Assembly: GCA_050084985.1 (NCBI GenBank)
Contig: JBITNC010000001.1
Coordinates: 212,908,001 to 212,972,000, forward strand
Origin: Nageia nagi
Taxonomy: Eukaryota > Pinophyta
DNA: 64,000 nucleotides
Direction of reading: 5' to 3'
Shown here: positions 24,887 to 36,639 of the stretch, one piece after another
How positions within the stretch are numbered: position 1 is the first letter of the stretch
Layout of the letters: the number at the start of each line of letters is the position of its first letter
Made by a program: the position numbers and the translations under genes
Notes under the pieces: generated by a model
Databases searched by the model: none
What the model was told of the DNA's origin: nothing
The model's input: the letters and a program-made list of their open reading frames with translations, nothing else

Positions 24887-25777
24887 TTGATTTTATATGA
24901 TTAACATATTATTTTGGACATCATCATCATTTGCAGTAGTTAAGCATAAATTTTTTAAACTCATTTCATCATAATATTTCTTTCTATTATTATTTTACAT
25001 AACATTTATATCTTTAGTTATTTCTTGTTTAGGATAAGGTGTAAATAAATAACATATCATATTCAAATATTTAAGCAAACTACTTTGACATGTAATATCC
25101 ATGCTAAAATTCAATATATAGATATTTGAATAAACTTATGACAAAATAAGTACTTTTACATCATGCAAAATTAGAAATAAGTTACTAGAATGCATATCTA
25201 TGATATGGAATAAGTTTTATGATGCTAGAACTTTCAAAATTCAAGAAAATAACCTTCAAAAATTAGTTTTTAATGCAAAAATATTTTATTTAAAAATCTC
25301 AAGAAATCTTAACAAAAATGCATGCAATAAGCCCAAATTAATCTCAAAAAGTTGCCTACTATGATGACCTATGATTTTGGTAAGTTTTTATCATGAAATA
25401 AGTCACCAAATAGTTGCAAAATATTTTCAAAATTTATGATTTTTCAATGTGATATTTTTTGCAAAATTTTTCTCAAAATTGATCAAAATGTGTAGAACTA
25501 GACTTAGAAAAATTTGAAAAAATTTCTAATTATATTTATCTATGGTTTGAAATTTTTTTTCTAATGTTAGATCCTACCAAATTGAAGAAAATGACCTCCA
25601 AAATCTAGATTTTTTTAGAGTGACATTTTTTAGAATTTTTTTTTTTCAAAGCAATAAAATTTTCTAAATTTGGAAAAATTATCCCAACCAAAAAAAAACA
25701 AAACCAAGGGTTTCTAATGCAACACTCCTCAGAAAAAATGATGCCCTAAAATAAAAATTCTAGGGTTTGTAAGATAC

Positions 25778-25790
25778 ATTAGGTTCACCA
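25778..25790 (-). other. Primer-binding site TGGTGAACC type
   Basis: On the minus strand TGGTGAACCTAAT begins three bases after the LTR end. The same motif follows the LTRs at 57,259 and 54,590 and, on the plus strand, 37,437. I could not match it with certainty to a tRNA. Confidence 0.75.
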
Positions 25791-25793
25791 AAA

Positions 25794-26562
25794 TGTAGAC
25801 CCTAAATTATGTAAAATATGAATATACATAATAAAATAAAATAATCTATAATATAAGAATAATAAATATGTACCTTATATTCGATACAACAAATATACAT
25901 GAAATGCATGCACTTAATATGAAGTGTATGTACAATCCTCAAAAGTAAATAGCAATGAATCTTTGAAGGATTGGGATCAGATTCATGGTGATTTTGCAGA
26001 GATCTTTATATGTATGTATCAATATGTATTTTCCACTAAAATTTGAATCCTTCGATATAGAATATGCACATTGCTAACAACCTAAGAGAATCATGCCATT
26101 GATGGCCTAAGAGAAGCATGTCATTAATTGCATAGGATATGTCGAATTATGCTATAAATGAAAGATAGAAAGTTTTAGAGTTCAGAGTATAACAATTTTT
26201 CATAATAGGTGGCATAAAGAGATACCATTTCTTGATGAAGATATAGAAAGATAACCACCTATTAGACATATTATCATGTCAAAGAGTTTTGATCTCTAGA
26301 GGTCAACCTATTCCACTTGCATATATAGCCTACAAAGATATAGAAAGGAGTGAAGGTTGACCTCTAGCAATAATATAATCATTGTTATATTCAAGGTACT
26401 TTAAAATATGGACCATGATAAAATATATAACATTTAATATAAAATATGGTATTACATTGTAATATCAATTTTATCTTGACATTTGTGATATGGCAATAAG
26501 TCATTTAAGAAGTCTAAATATGATTTATTAAATAAATAATAAATCATTTTTAGACATCTACA
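25794..26562 (-). repeat. 5' LTR of the deleted minus-strand element
   Basis: Runs TGTAGAC...ATCTACA and aligns along its length with 29,407-30,124 and 57,259-57,973, for example the shared CAAATTATGTAAAATA-type start and TGATTTATTAAATAA near the end. It is about 50 bases longer than the other two, mostly from an added stretch near 26,070-26,150. Confidence 0.85.
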
Positions 26563-26660
26563 ATAGGATGGAATTATGCTATCACTCTCTAATTTAGGGT
26601 ATCTATTTTATGGGGGTATTCAATTTGTAAGGGTAGAGAATGAAAATGAAATGAAGTTGT

Positions 26661-27595
26661 AGAAATACATTATTATGATGTTGATGGCCTACCAAAGATA
26701 GAGGATGGAATACCTCCTATAGTATGCAAAAACCCCTTTGTTCCAATTGAATCTACTACATATTCTCAACATCAAAAAAAGAATGTTGAATTAAAAACAA
26801 AACTTGGAGACTCATTAGATGAAAACCAAGAGCTAATTAATCTAACTCTTGTAAGAACAAGATATCAAGAACAACTTCAAATATCATTGCATGTACTCAT
26901 GTAAATCAACAGGTAGTTGTGCGACCATTTAGGGGTGTTGATAATTTAATTTTGTTAGTCATTGAATTCAAATTATATAGGCCTACATATGAATGTCAAA
27001 CATATGGTACATGGCTTGAATAATGTCCTTTTCTAAGAGCATATGATCCATTCATGTATTATGGTAAATCATACTTGATTAAACCTTTTAAAATTTTACA
27101 AAATGGTGGTATGGGCTTACACATATTATCACTAGTGTAAGTTCATCCAAGTATGATAAATCCACCATTGATGCTATTTTGTAGGCCAACTTACACTATT
27201 AAGAATGGATAAAATTGATTACTTCTTTGTTCAATATGTATACATATGATGTGTGTATAAATTTATCAACAATTAAAGGTAATGATCATAATTATATATT
27301 GATACATGAAAATATTATAGGATACATAAATAATTCCATAGGTAGTAGATTTCTATCAAATTGTGTATTTCATGATTTTCCATATGACAAAGAAGAATTC
27401 ATGAGTAAAAACAAAAATTATATATGTGTTTTTCCTATTGTAAATCTTAAACTTAGAGATGAGTTATTAGTATACTATAATTTTATAAGACCTATTTCTC
27501 CATGTAAGAAATGTTTAGAGTTAAGAGATCCAAATGTAATAATTAAACTAGGACTAAAGCATCGAGATAAAGGATTTAGTTCTAGTAATAATTGA
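26661..27595 (+). pseudogene. Gene remnant with possible SET-domain end
   Basis: Three readable stretches lie in a row on the plus strand. The first spans 26,661-26,903 (DVDGLPKIEDGIPPIVCKNP, TRYQEQLQ). The second is about 26,905-27,125 (VVVRPFRGVDNL, AYDPFMYYGKSY, NGGMGLHIL). The third is open at 27,215-27,595 for 126 codons, beginning at TTG, so its first ATG is 24 bases further on. The last part has GYINNS, then NYICVFPIVNLKLRDELLVYYNF, which recalls the end of a SET methyltransferase domain (INHS...GEEL..Y). The match is weak and the cysteine set is not clear. The stretch has fewer stops than its surroundings. It may be a captured host gene or an unrelated transposon gene. No transposon frame overlaps it. 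Confidence 0.3.
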
Positions 27596-28412
27596 ATAAC
27601 ATTATATTAGAAAGTTATGATGCTCTATGTTACTCCAATAACATGTTAAAACATGTTATTTTATATCTATAAAACTATTGAAAGTGATATCATTGTTACT
27701 TGTTATATATTGTAAACAATGACATAATCATGGATATGTGGTAATGTTTCCTTAACAAATATTTATCACACCTTGAAAAATTTGATGCTTTTGTTCACTT
27801 AGTAATAAGAAATATTATGATAAAAGTGTAACTGTACTTTGAAAAATTTGATATATATTGCACTTGTGAAAAAATAATATTACTATTTACTTTTAAATTA
27901 TGATATATTTATTAATGATTTGTAATTACTAATTCATTGACAAGCACATTAATAATTACTAGATAATCATGACCATTAATCAAGATAATTTGAACATACA
28001 CCAATTATGCATTGAAAAAATATAAATTAGAGACAAATGAAGAGACTATATTGTGAAACATTAAGTGATGAGGATTATACACATTTCTTGATAAACCCAA
28101 ATCCAACATCTCCTCTTCATGTAGTTGTCAATACAAAAATAATGATGATGATGATAATCATGAAGAAATAGAGTATATTAATGATCATCAAGAACAAAGT
28201 GTATTGAATGATTTAATTGAGTTTATATTATATCGAGATGATGCTCATCATACACATGATGATGATATATTTGAAAAAGATAACTTGTATAGTACTTCCA
28301 AAACCCTTCTATATAAAGGAGCATGTTTGACCATGTTATCGACAACTCTACTTTTGATGAATTTAAAATTCAAACTTTGATGGTTAGATAGAAGTTTCAT
28401 TGATCTTCTTAA

Positions 28413-28548
28413 GTATGCATTTTTTTTGTTTTCCATTAATATTCTAATTATTTGATAGTTTTTTGACATCTAATATATAAATGATAATGATATTTATTAT
28501 ATTATATTATTTGACATGATAATTTTATTGCTATGTATGGTATTATAG
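28413..28548 (+). other. Intron in TNP2
   Basis: GTATGC at the 5' side and TTATAG at the 3' side. Joining the sides restores one frame, giving DLL-K-LLKEK, the form seen in TNP2 proteins. Length 136 bases, AT-rich, with stops in all frames. Confidence 0.65.
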
Positions 28549-29401
28549 GTTACTAAAAGAGAAGATTCTTCCAAATTATGATGTCCTCCCTACCTAATGC
28601 AAAAGGATACATGAAATTTTGTAAGATGTAGGTGTAGAGTTTCATTCATACCATGCTTTTATTAACAGTTGCATATTGTATAGAGGACCATATGCAACTT
28701 TGAGTACATATCCAAAGTGTGGTACAAATAGATACTAATGAGGAACAAAAGAGAAAATTATTATTTAAAAAGTTTTTTGTAAAATTACAATCATTCCTAG
28801 GTTGATTTGAATTTTAGTATAAGTCACTTGAATATTAGTATGGAAAACATAGAAATGTAGATGATGTATTATGCATTCCTGTAGATAGTAGAGCAATGAA
28901 ACATATAGATGATACATGAATAGATAAATTTAGCATAAACCTAAGAGTATTAGATTGGATTTAGCAATTGATGGTGTCAATCCATTTTTTGTACAATAAT
29001 CTAATTATTAATTATGGCCTATTATTATAGTCAACTATAACTTACCTCCATGGATTTCTATAAAAAGAATATTTGATGTTAAATCTTATAGTTCTTGGAA
29101 AATATTATATGAAAAATATAAATATATACCTTGAAACATTTCATCTAAAATATAAATATATACCTTGAAACATTATATATATAAATATATTTGATGTTAA
29201 ATCTTATAGGTCTCCTTATATGCACATTATAAACAATATTATATCTTATTTGTATTGATATATAACAACCATAGAAATTGATACTATTAATATAAGAAAT
29301 GATTTAAGAGACACCAACACCAAGTGTGCCTTATAGATATTAGATAGAATGAATAAAGCACATGCTCACTTACCATGGATAATATCTAAAGAAGAAGTGA
29401 A

Positions 29402-29406
29402 CATGG
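29402..29406. other. Target-site duplication, left (CATGG)
   Basis: CATGG directly before the left LTR pairs with TATGG at 57,974-57,978 directly after the right LTR, one C/T change apart. Removing the insertion rejoins TNP2 (SKEEV then HNVIKTI). Confidence 0.8.
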
Positions 29407-30124
29407 TGTAGACCTCAAATTATGTAAAATACAAATATAGATAATAAATAAAATGATCTATAATATAAAAAGAGTTAGATATGTATACTATATCAGATAC
29501 AATAAATATACATAAAAAGTATGCACTTGATATGAAGTGTATGTACAATCCTTAAAAGGAAATAACAATGAATATTTAGAGGATTGGGATTATATTGGAG
29601 GTAAGCTTGTAATAGATCTTTGTATGCTTGAATTAATATCCTCTTTCACCAAAATATAGAATCCTCAATCCTCAATATCCATGCCATTAACAATGTTAAA
29701 TATAAAGAATTATAAAGTGCACCAAAGATAAAAAGTTTAGATTTCAGAGTATAACAATTTCTCATAATAGGTGGCATCAAGAGACACCATTGATTTATTA
29801 AGATTATGGTAGAAAACCATCTATCATGTATATTTTCATATCAAAGAGTTTTGATATATGGATGTCAACCTATTCCACTCACATATATAGCCTAAAAAGA
29901 CATTAAAAGGAATGAAGGTCGACCTCTAGCAATAATATAAATATTCTTATATTCAAGATGCTTTAAAATATGAACCATGTTAAATGATATAGCATTTAAT
30001 ATAGCACATGGCATTGCATTGTAATATCAACTTTATCTTAACATTTATGGTATTGTATGAAGTCATGTAGGAAGTCTAAATATGATTTATTAAATAAATA
30101 ATAAATCATTTTTAAGTGTCTACA
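29407..30124 (-). repeat. 3' LTR of retroelement 1
   Basis: TGTAGAC...GTCTACA, perfect 7-base inverted ends. Aligns with 57,259-57,973 and 25,794-26,562. As the element runs on the minus strand this left copy is its 3' LTR. Confidence 0.88.
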
Positions 30125-30135
30125 TTTTCCCCCTT
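30125..30135 (-). other. Polypurine tract of retroelement 1
   Basis: On the minus strand AAGGGGGAAAA lies directly against the 3' LTR. It confirms the direction of the element. Confidence 0.8.
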
Positions 30136-32155
30136 GTTGGATATGAAATGAAAAGCATTGAAATTGCATATTACAAAGAAGTCTAGAGAAGAGAAGAAAA
30201 TTATCAAGAGTAAAGTGGACTTCCCATTTTTGATCGATATGTCGAGTATGATATATCTTCTACCCCCTTCTGGTCTTGTATTGCCCCTCACTCTAGCTTC
30301 TTTAGAGAATCAAGCCAAAAATTGAAATCCATGTATGAGGAGAGTACCTCTATTTGGATTGTACTATCTCAAATAATACATTTTTGAGAAAAATTCAACA
30401 TAATACCTACATAGATAATATCTTATGAAAGAATAATCAATTTAAAAAGAAAGGATGAAATAAGTATGATATCCATTATGTCACTATGGTCATTGAGACA
30501 TATAGTTCTATTGAACCATGATTATCAAGTTGATGAGGTCCTTTGATGCCCCAAGCTTGGAATAACATTTTTCTCATGGAGTGACCATGGCCTTAAAAAT
30601 ATTCATTAGCATATAATTGAATTTTTATCCATTATTGAGATGATTCCATTTAACTTCCATAGAAAATACCCAATATTCAAATATTTATTAGCCTTACTAA
30701 TCAACTTTACACATTTGATCACATTACATTGATTGAATTATTACTTTCCAAAGTAAAAGTACATCATTAACAATATTATTTTTATAAAATTTCATAACCA
30801 TATTTTTTGCAATGTTCTTCAACATTTTCATTATAGTGCATATTTATGAAATAATTGCATTTTCAAATAGATATTCAAGGATTTATAGAATACCTAATTT
30901 ATAATGAATTTATAATAGAAAAATGTCATTAACAATGTGGAAATAATCATATTAGATTTGCAAAGTTGATTCATAGTCAATTAACATCAAGCATAATCAT
31001 TTTGCATCATGAAAATCATTAAAGAACTTTTGTTTTTACATATCATAACATTTTTTGCATAAGCAATAATTTGACCCATGTTGATCTTATATGCCTTTGG
31101 TGTATACATCAGTCATATAAGCATGATATTAATCATTTTTAACTATTAGGACCATGATTAAATTATTGATTTTTGAAATAATCCATAATTTTTCTTTAAT
31201 CTCTTTATTGATGGTGTGAAAATGGAAAAAATGATTATTTGAAAAAATAACATATTCAATTGGCCCTAAGAAATTGCAAATAAGATATTCATTATTATAT
31301 TATTGTTTATTTATTCAAAAATTAAAATTTTACACATGCTTTTTATTTTTACCTGATTTGACAAATTAAAATTTCACCTTTTTTCTCATGTCACTTATAT
31401 CATATGCATCTATTTTGAACTAACAAAAATAGAATTATATTCTAATACTTGAATCATTTGCTAATTTTACATAAAGCACATTGTTAATAGTGTCCATTTA
31501 ATATTAATAATCATGAAAATAAAACATAATTAATTTCCTTACACATGCATAATGTAAATATTGAATATCACCATATTTATCATTTATGATCATTGTGCAT
31601 TGAATTAGATAGCAATTTCACATTTTGAACATCATTTATAGCAGGGATTTAGTAAAATTAGGCTTTCAAAAAGATATTATTGCCAATTGACATAATTTCC
31701 TTTAGTTTTCCCACATAACCCAATATTTTCTAAGCATTATTTTTAAAATTTCAAGGAGCACTTGTTTAGGTTAGGGTTAGGGTAAAAATTGAATCATAAG
31801 TGGTTTAGGTGTTGATTTTTATCATTCTTATTTTATCTTTCTGCTATCCCTATAGTATCAATCAATATTTGTGACTCTTTTTGCAACTTGGAATCTTTAT
31901 TTGACTTCCTTATCTTAGCCATTGATTTTCCTTTGATGTCCTTACTCCTAGCCATTGGATTTTCTCACTTGTTTACTTGAGATGGCAAATGATGCATGGT
32001 TGGCCAAGGAGAGGCCTCTTACTAGGCATAAGTGATACATTATAGAGTATATTTATAACCTTATCTTCAAGCATGTGGTGTGGATTTATTCATTTTCCAT
32101 TTTATTTCTCATTTTCCATTTCATTTGCTTATATTTTTTTTAAATTTCTTCTGTT
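30136..32155. other. 3' non-coding part of retroelement 1
   Basis: AT-rich sequence without a recognisable frame. Bases 30,790-31,330 align with 22,720-23,230, marking it as element sequence and not a new insertion. A short TTAGGGTTAGGG run lies at about 31,775-31,788; it is too short to be telomeric. Confidence 0.6.
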
Positions 32156-34106
32156 ATGAAAACCGTAGGTCATATTGGTTTTCTCATTTTTTTTGCCTCC
32201 ATAAAAACCATTTTGTATTTTATTTTCACTATTTTCTTAATTATTATAGCCATTTGTGATCATGTTTCATTTGATTTTTGTATAAATTTAGTTTTCATAA
32301 TTATTAATATGAATTTTGGGTTTTTGATTCTACCAGATCATAAAGTCAACATTAGGGGTAGAGCCATGTCCATGATTCCATTGGAGAAGGCTAGAGAATG
32401 GCCTAGGATAAACCATGAGGATGATATCCTCATGTGATTAGGGTTAAATGACCTTACTATTACCAATAACATGAAACATTACTTTCATATTCTTATAGCC
32501 TTGGTCAAACACTAGGATCAAGATATGAACACCAACACCTAAGTGAAATGATAATTACTCTTCTCTATGTGTATGACATTTAAGGGATTCTTATTCATGG
32601 TCAACTAGTTCATCATATTGAGATTATAGATAATGTGGATAGAAATAGGTATTAAGTGTGGTTGATGGGAGAGGAATACCATTATTAGGAGAATAAGGCC
32701 TCACAATTATGCAAAGCATGCAAGTTTGCTTTCCCTTCCAGACATTTGAGGCTTCTTATTACATCTATCATTTCTACCTATCTATGTTTAAATAAGAGAT
32801 GTTTGACATTTAATTTGGGTATGGTATATATATTACATAATATTTTTGCTAAGGGAACATATTTTTCTTAGGATCCTATAGTTTTGGCTCAACGTTATTG
32901 ATATTTAAAAAAATTTATTTCTATTGATAAGTTTAACATCACCATTATTCATGTTGGTTTGCTATGAGTGTATAAGAAGATAATTATGATTTGAATTATA
33001 GGACTCCATAGGATTAGGGAGGATTCTACAAACATAGCTATGACTTGTTGGGTTTTAAGGCTTCATAGATATAGGTATCCAAACTCACTAGAGGTGAGGC
33101 AATGAGAGTTTGATAGTTTACAACTAGAAGACTTAATATTAGTATCCTATATAGATATGTGTGGGAGATGGATGCCATAAGAGTACCTAAGTAAGGAAAC
33201 CATCCTTATTTTAGAATTGAAGGAAGCTTGTAGAGCCATACCTTTCATAGCATGTGTTGAGGTAGTTTAGGATTTAACAAAAGATTCCATCTACACTGGT
33301 TTACTACATCTGTAAGAGAGTAGAGAGGGATGCTCCACCAAGAGCTTAGATTATGCTGGCAGGGGTCATCATGTGGGAGAAACCATACACTATAGATCCC
33401 ATATAGTATAGTTCTATGGGTTTATGTACTATGAGTGGTTATGTATAATGGTGGAACACTATTAGACCAACCCCACATAGGATGGATGAGGAGCATGAGG
33501 ATTCAAAGATGGATATCATTCCTTTGAAGGGGTATTCTAGTGAGGACCTATAGAATTTTGATAATCCCATGCATCAAATTCTAATGCAAAAGTATCCAAC
33601 CATATAAATGATAGGGCTAGAGGATTTGGTTGAAGTCATTCCACTATTCTTAATAAGTAAAAACCCTATGAAACACTTGTAAGTTTATAACTTTTTTAAT
33701 TTCTTGATTAATATGCTATATATTACTAACTTATGACCTTTATGTGTTTGTAACAGAGATGACTATCTAGATTTCCATCCTAGAGGTAGAGGTTGAGAGG
33801 ATAAAATATTTTAAGGTAATGGGTTTAGGGTTATAATCATAGCTATCTACTCTTTAGACCAAACTTGTAGCTAGGGATGCACAAATAGCCTCCATGGATC
33901 AGTCCATGAAAAGGTTATAGGAGAGGGTAGATATGTCTCTACCCAATAAAAGGGATAAAGATATTATTGTACCTAGTAGAAAATATGAGAGAGCCAAGGT
34001 AATAATGGCCTCTCATAGGATGTCCATTTCTAGATGGAGTGGTGGATCTAGAAGGGTTTCTAGGCCTAGTGAGGTGAGAAGTAGTGGTATTAGTGCATGC
34101 CACTAA
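32156..34106 (+). pseudogene. PMD reading frame antisense to retroelement 1, with an intron
   Basis: The first 60 residues are hydrophobic and may be untranslated leader. PMD signs then follow: INHEDDILM, LGLNDLTITNNMKHYFHILI, ALVKH, a frame change, EMIITLLYVYDI then GILIHGQLVHH, the equivalent of the ITLEDVxxILGLPIxG pattern. The middle is worn (RPHNYAKHA, CVEVV, YYEWL, WWNTIRPTPHRMDEE). The tail after the intron has a short helical part (MDQSMKRLQERVDMSLP) and a basic Ser/Arg-rich end (ISRWSGGSRRVSRPS). A (TA)n run at 34,133-34,154 lies 27 bases past the stop. PMD family membership is likely; the role is unknown. Confidence 0.7.
33679..33756 (+). other. Intron in the antisense PMD frame
   Basis: GTAAGT at the start, TAACAG at the end, 78 bases, AT-rich: a textbook plant intron that only works on the plus strand, opposite to the retroelement. 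It separates the PMD body (MKHL) from the tail (DDYLDFHP). Confidence 0.65.
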
Positions 34107-34949
34107 GTTGTATTATAGATATGGTTACATCCATATATATATATATATATATATGATTCTTTTTGAATCCTAATTATATGTACCTTTTTTAATGCATGTT
34201 AAATTTAATAATTTAATTGCTTATAAAGCTATACTTATATAATCTTGCAATATGAGTTTCAAAGCACAAGTTTCAAAGTGTGAAAGCAACAAACCATAGA
34301 TATCACTTCACATTTTCATTTGTAACACAAAATAAGAATTCATACTATAAAATGAATATAAGTACATAATGAACCTAATGAACACATACATATCAATGTA
34401 TAATCAATATGTATTTTCAATGTTTGATATAAACTAACTCATGAACTAAATACAAACTTTAGCATATTGTAATGTAAAAATAATTGATAAACATAAGTGA
34501 ATTTTTTTTTTTTTTAAAAAGCTCAAAACTTTATGTCATACTCTTGAAATATTTTAGCAAACCTTAAGGACCAAGGATATACTATTTATTTTTATTCTAG
34601 TTTGATAGAAGAAAGCTATTAGTAGTATAAAATAGTCACATGCCATTAATAACATGGGTTTTGAAGAATATTAAAAGAAATATATGTGGGACTTTATCAA
34701 AATTTAACTAGAAGATAGATAAAACCATGACATGACCTTTATGACTATGCAAAATATACATTTTGACCATGTAGAAAGTAACCTACCTATGACACATTAT
34801 AATTTTTGATTTTTCAAATTTAAGCAATAAATCTATGTACCTAGGATGGTTTAGCAACCCATATGTTTTTTATATATGCAAGTAAAAAAATAGGTGCCTT
34901 TCTAGTGGTATAATTTACACCATTAATAGTGTGTATATAGCCTTGCATA
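34107..34949. other. Spacer between gag and PMD frame of retroelement 1
   Basis: Starts with a (TA)n run at 34,133-34,154 and holds a poly-T run at 34,501-34,516. No frame recognised on either strand. Confidence 0.5.
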
Positions 34950-35274
34950 CTATTAACAACATTCTTTCTATAAGCTTCACCACTGCATTTTGTTCCAACC
35001 TCATGATAACTCTTAAAATCCTATAATTTTTTGTTAAGTACACTGGTGTTCTATGATAATTGCAAAATTATTCATATCTATAATTTTTAGGAACATCATT
35101 AGGAAAGTGATGTTCAACCATAGGTGGAAGCTCAATAAGTTCTTCTAATGGCACATTAAGAATATTATCAATAGTATTATTTAACTTAGTGAACTTCCTT
35201 TGTGGTCTAGTCTTTTTTCTATCAACATTAGTTGTAGCATTCATTTGAGATTTTTATTTCTTTTCATATACTTG
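34950..35274 (-). pseudogene. Gag C-terminus of retroelement 1 with zinc-knuckle-like motif
   Basis: This piece continues the gag cut at 55,317. On the minus strand it reads QVYEKK, KFTKLNNTIDNILNVPLEEL, ELPPMVEHHFP and then FCNYHRTP-x3-TKNYRIL, a worn form of the C-x2-H-Rx2-GH-x-T-x2-C motif of Tat/Athila gags (the last Cys is Tyr). The join across element 2 uses the duplicated ACTTG, whose complement CAAGT codes the Gln-Val at the junction. Confidence 0.75.
35270..35274. other. Target-site duplication of element 2, left (ACTTG)
   Basis: ACTTG stands directly before the left LTR and again at 55,317-55,321 directly after the right LTR, with no mismatch. It lies inside gag of retroelement 1. 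Confidence 0.85.
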
Positions 35275-36000
35275 TGTTTACACTAAAAAATTATAAAATT
35301 AATTATTAAATTAGGGTATAGTATAGAATATTCAATTAACCAATTAACTACAAAATTCCAAAATAAGTAATACCAGTAATCAAATTGACCTTAACCTATC
35401 AAAATTGGAAAATGAAAGATATAAACCTATACTTTACCTATGATGATGATCGAAGTTGATATTTAGATGAAAGGAGAGGAACAATGATCCCTCACAAAGA
35501 GCAAGACCACCAATCTATCCTTAATCTAGCGATAGCACCAAAAACCTACCAACAATGCTTGACTACCTTTCCAATTTAATCTTACCTCAAGCTTGATATC
35601 ATCATTAGACCTTCATTCCATAAGATATAGTGTACAAAAGTTTGAAATATTGTAGGAATGCCTATCTTAGAGTATAAAAATTTCTATAATTGATAGGTGG
35701 CATTAAGAAACATCGATCAATAATGACACAAGTAATTTTCACCTATCAAGGATTTGGGATAATGTAATATCACTTCATATCAATGATTATGCACAAAATA
35801 CATCATTATAGGCAACAAGTAGAGTGCGAAGGCTCCTCCTTGTGCTTATTATGATTTCAAAACACCTATTACCATAAAACACAAAGGTAGATGAGAGTGT
35901 ACATAAGTAAAGTTATTCATTTAATAGATTAAATAAACCATTTTGAATAACTAAAAAGGATTATTTTAATTAAATTAAAATTCCTTTTTAGGTGTTAATA
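35275..36000 (-). repeat. 3' LTR of retroelement 2
   Basis: Aligns base for base with 54,590-55,316 over the whole length, with scattered C/T and G/A changes. The polypurine tract expected at its right edge (36,001 onward) is not convincing. Confidence 0.88.
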
Positions 36001-36359
36001 AATGACCCAATTTGAATATGATTTGATGCTTTGAATAAAGAAAATCAAAACATAATTCAAATTATATTCAAGAAAAGATAAGAGTAAAAGAGTAATCCCT
36101 GATAAGGTATCTCATGGTAGCAGATTTAGATGCCCCAATATTTCAGCTATGTTATGCCCCCTCTTTGACTTGGTTGTGACATGATGGACCTCTCATCATA
36201 GGAGCAATCCAAGGCAAAGAATCATAGAACCTAAAAAGAGCTTAGATAAGAAATGTTTTACATGTATAATATATATCAAAGATAAGCATGATAAGTGATA
36301 AGAAATGTAAACATATTCTTGTTGACTTACTGAACAAGAGTGAAGATAGATAATCAAGT
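36001..36359. other. 3' end sequence of retroelement 2
   Basis: AT-rich internal sequence between the 3' LTR and the tandem array; no frame of note. The minus-strand open stretch at 36,196-36,384 resembles nothing. Confidence 0.45.
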
Positions 36360-36634
36360 TAAGTGGACCAAATTGGTTTCCCAAGCCACCATGTTACCAT
36401 GGATTTGTTGAAAAGAATGACCCTTCATTACAAAGGAGTTAAATGGTAAGAGTGACCAACTTTGTTTCCCTAAGCCACCATATTTCCATAGATTTGATAA
36501 GAATGACCTTTCTTTACAAAGGAGTCAATGATAAGAGTGACCAACTTGGTTTCAATAAGCCACTATGTTTCCATGAATTTTGCTGATAAGAGTGACCTTT
36601 CCTTACAAAGGAGACCAATTGTTAAGAGTGATAA
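36360..36634. repeat. Tandem array, three copies of about 90 bases
   Basis: Each copy contains GACCAA(C)TTGGTTTCCC-like sequence, a CCACCATGTTTCCAT core, GAATGACC or GAGTGACC, and TTACAAAGGAG. The third copy is interrupted at its end by element 3. A different array holds the same place, between PMD frame and 3' LTR, in element 3. Confidence 0.75.
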
Positions 36635-36639
36635 ATGAT
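36635..36639. other. Candidate target-site duplication of element 3, left (ATGAT)
   Basis: ATGAT directly before the LTR start at 36,640; ATGAC directly after the outer end of the inverted LTR at 44,390. One T/C change. Chance matching cannot be excluded for so short a word. Confidence 0.55.

Larger units (their letters stand above)
22710..26562 (-). mobile_element. Internally deleted minus-strand LTR element, relative of the one at 29,407-57,973
   Basis: The 5' LTR is at the right (25,794-26,562), with the primer site beside it and the internal part to the left. Bases 22,720-23,230 align with 30,790-31,330 in the element at 29,407-57,973; both are 3' non-coding sequence in the same orientation. 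No gag capsid, pol or PMD frame remains, so it is a shortened copy of about 3.9 kb. Its 3' LTR and tract are missing, cut where the LTR at 21,844-22,690 ends. No target-site duplication can be checked. Confidence 0.7.
28030..29406 (+). pseudogene. CACTA (En/Spm) TNP2 transposase, 5' part
   Basis: TNP2 cuts and moves CACTA DNA transposons. After an acidic lead the standard N-terminal order is readable: SKTLLYKGACLTMLSTTLLL, FIDLL, an intron, then LLKEKILPNYDVLPT, FHSYHAFINSCILYRG, YPKCGTNRY, NVDDVLCIPVDSRA, NLPPWISIKRIF and, near the end, ILDRMNKAHAHLPWIISKEE. The catalytic transposase_21 block between PPW and the last motif looks mostly deleted: 29,100-29,230 has short local duplications (TAAATATATACCTTGAAACA twice). 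The frame is cut at 29,406 by a retroelement and picks up at 57,979 in the same sense. Many stops. Confidence 0.8.

Noticed and set aside
27134-27197. Inverted repeat AGTGTAAGTT / AACTTACACT with a 44-base loop.
   Set aside because: A 10-base perfect stem could be a small MITE or hairpin, but there is no target duplication and no second copy in the window.
31770-31790. TTAGGGTTAGGG, a telomere-like motif.
   Set aside because: Only about two units of the vertebrate type; plant telomeres use TTTAGGG, and the site lies within element 1.
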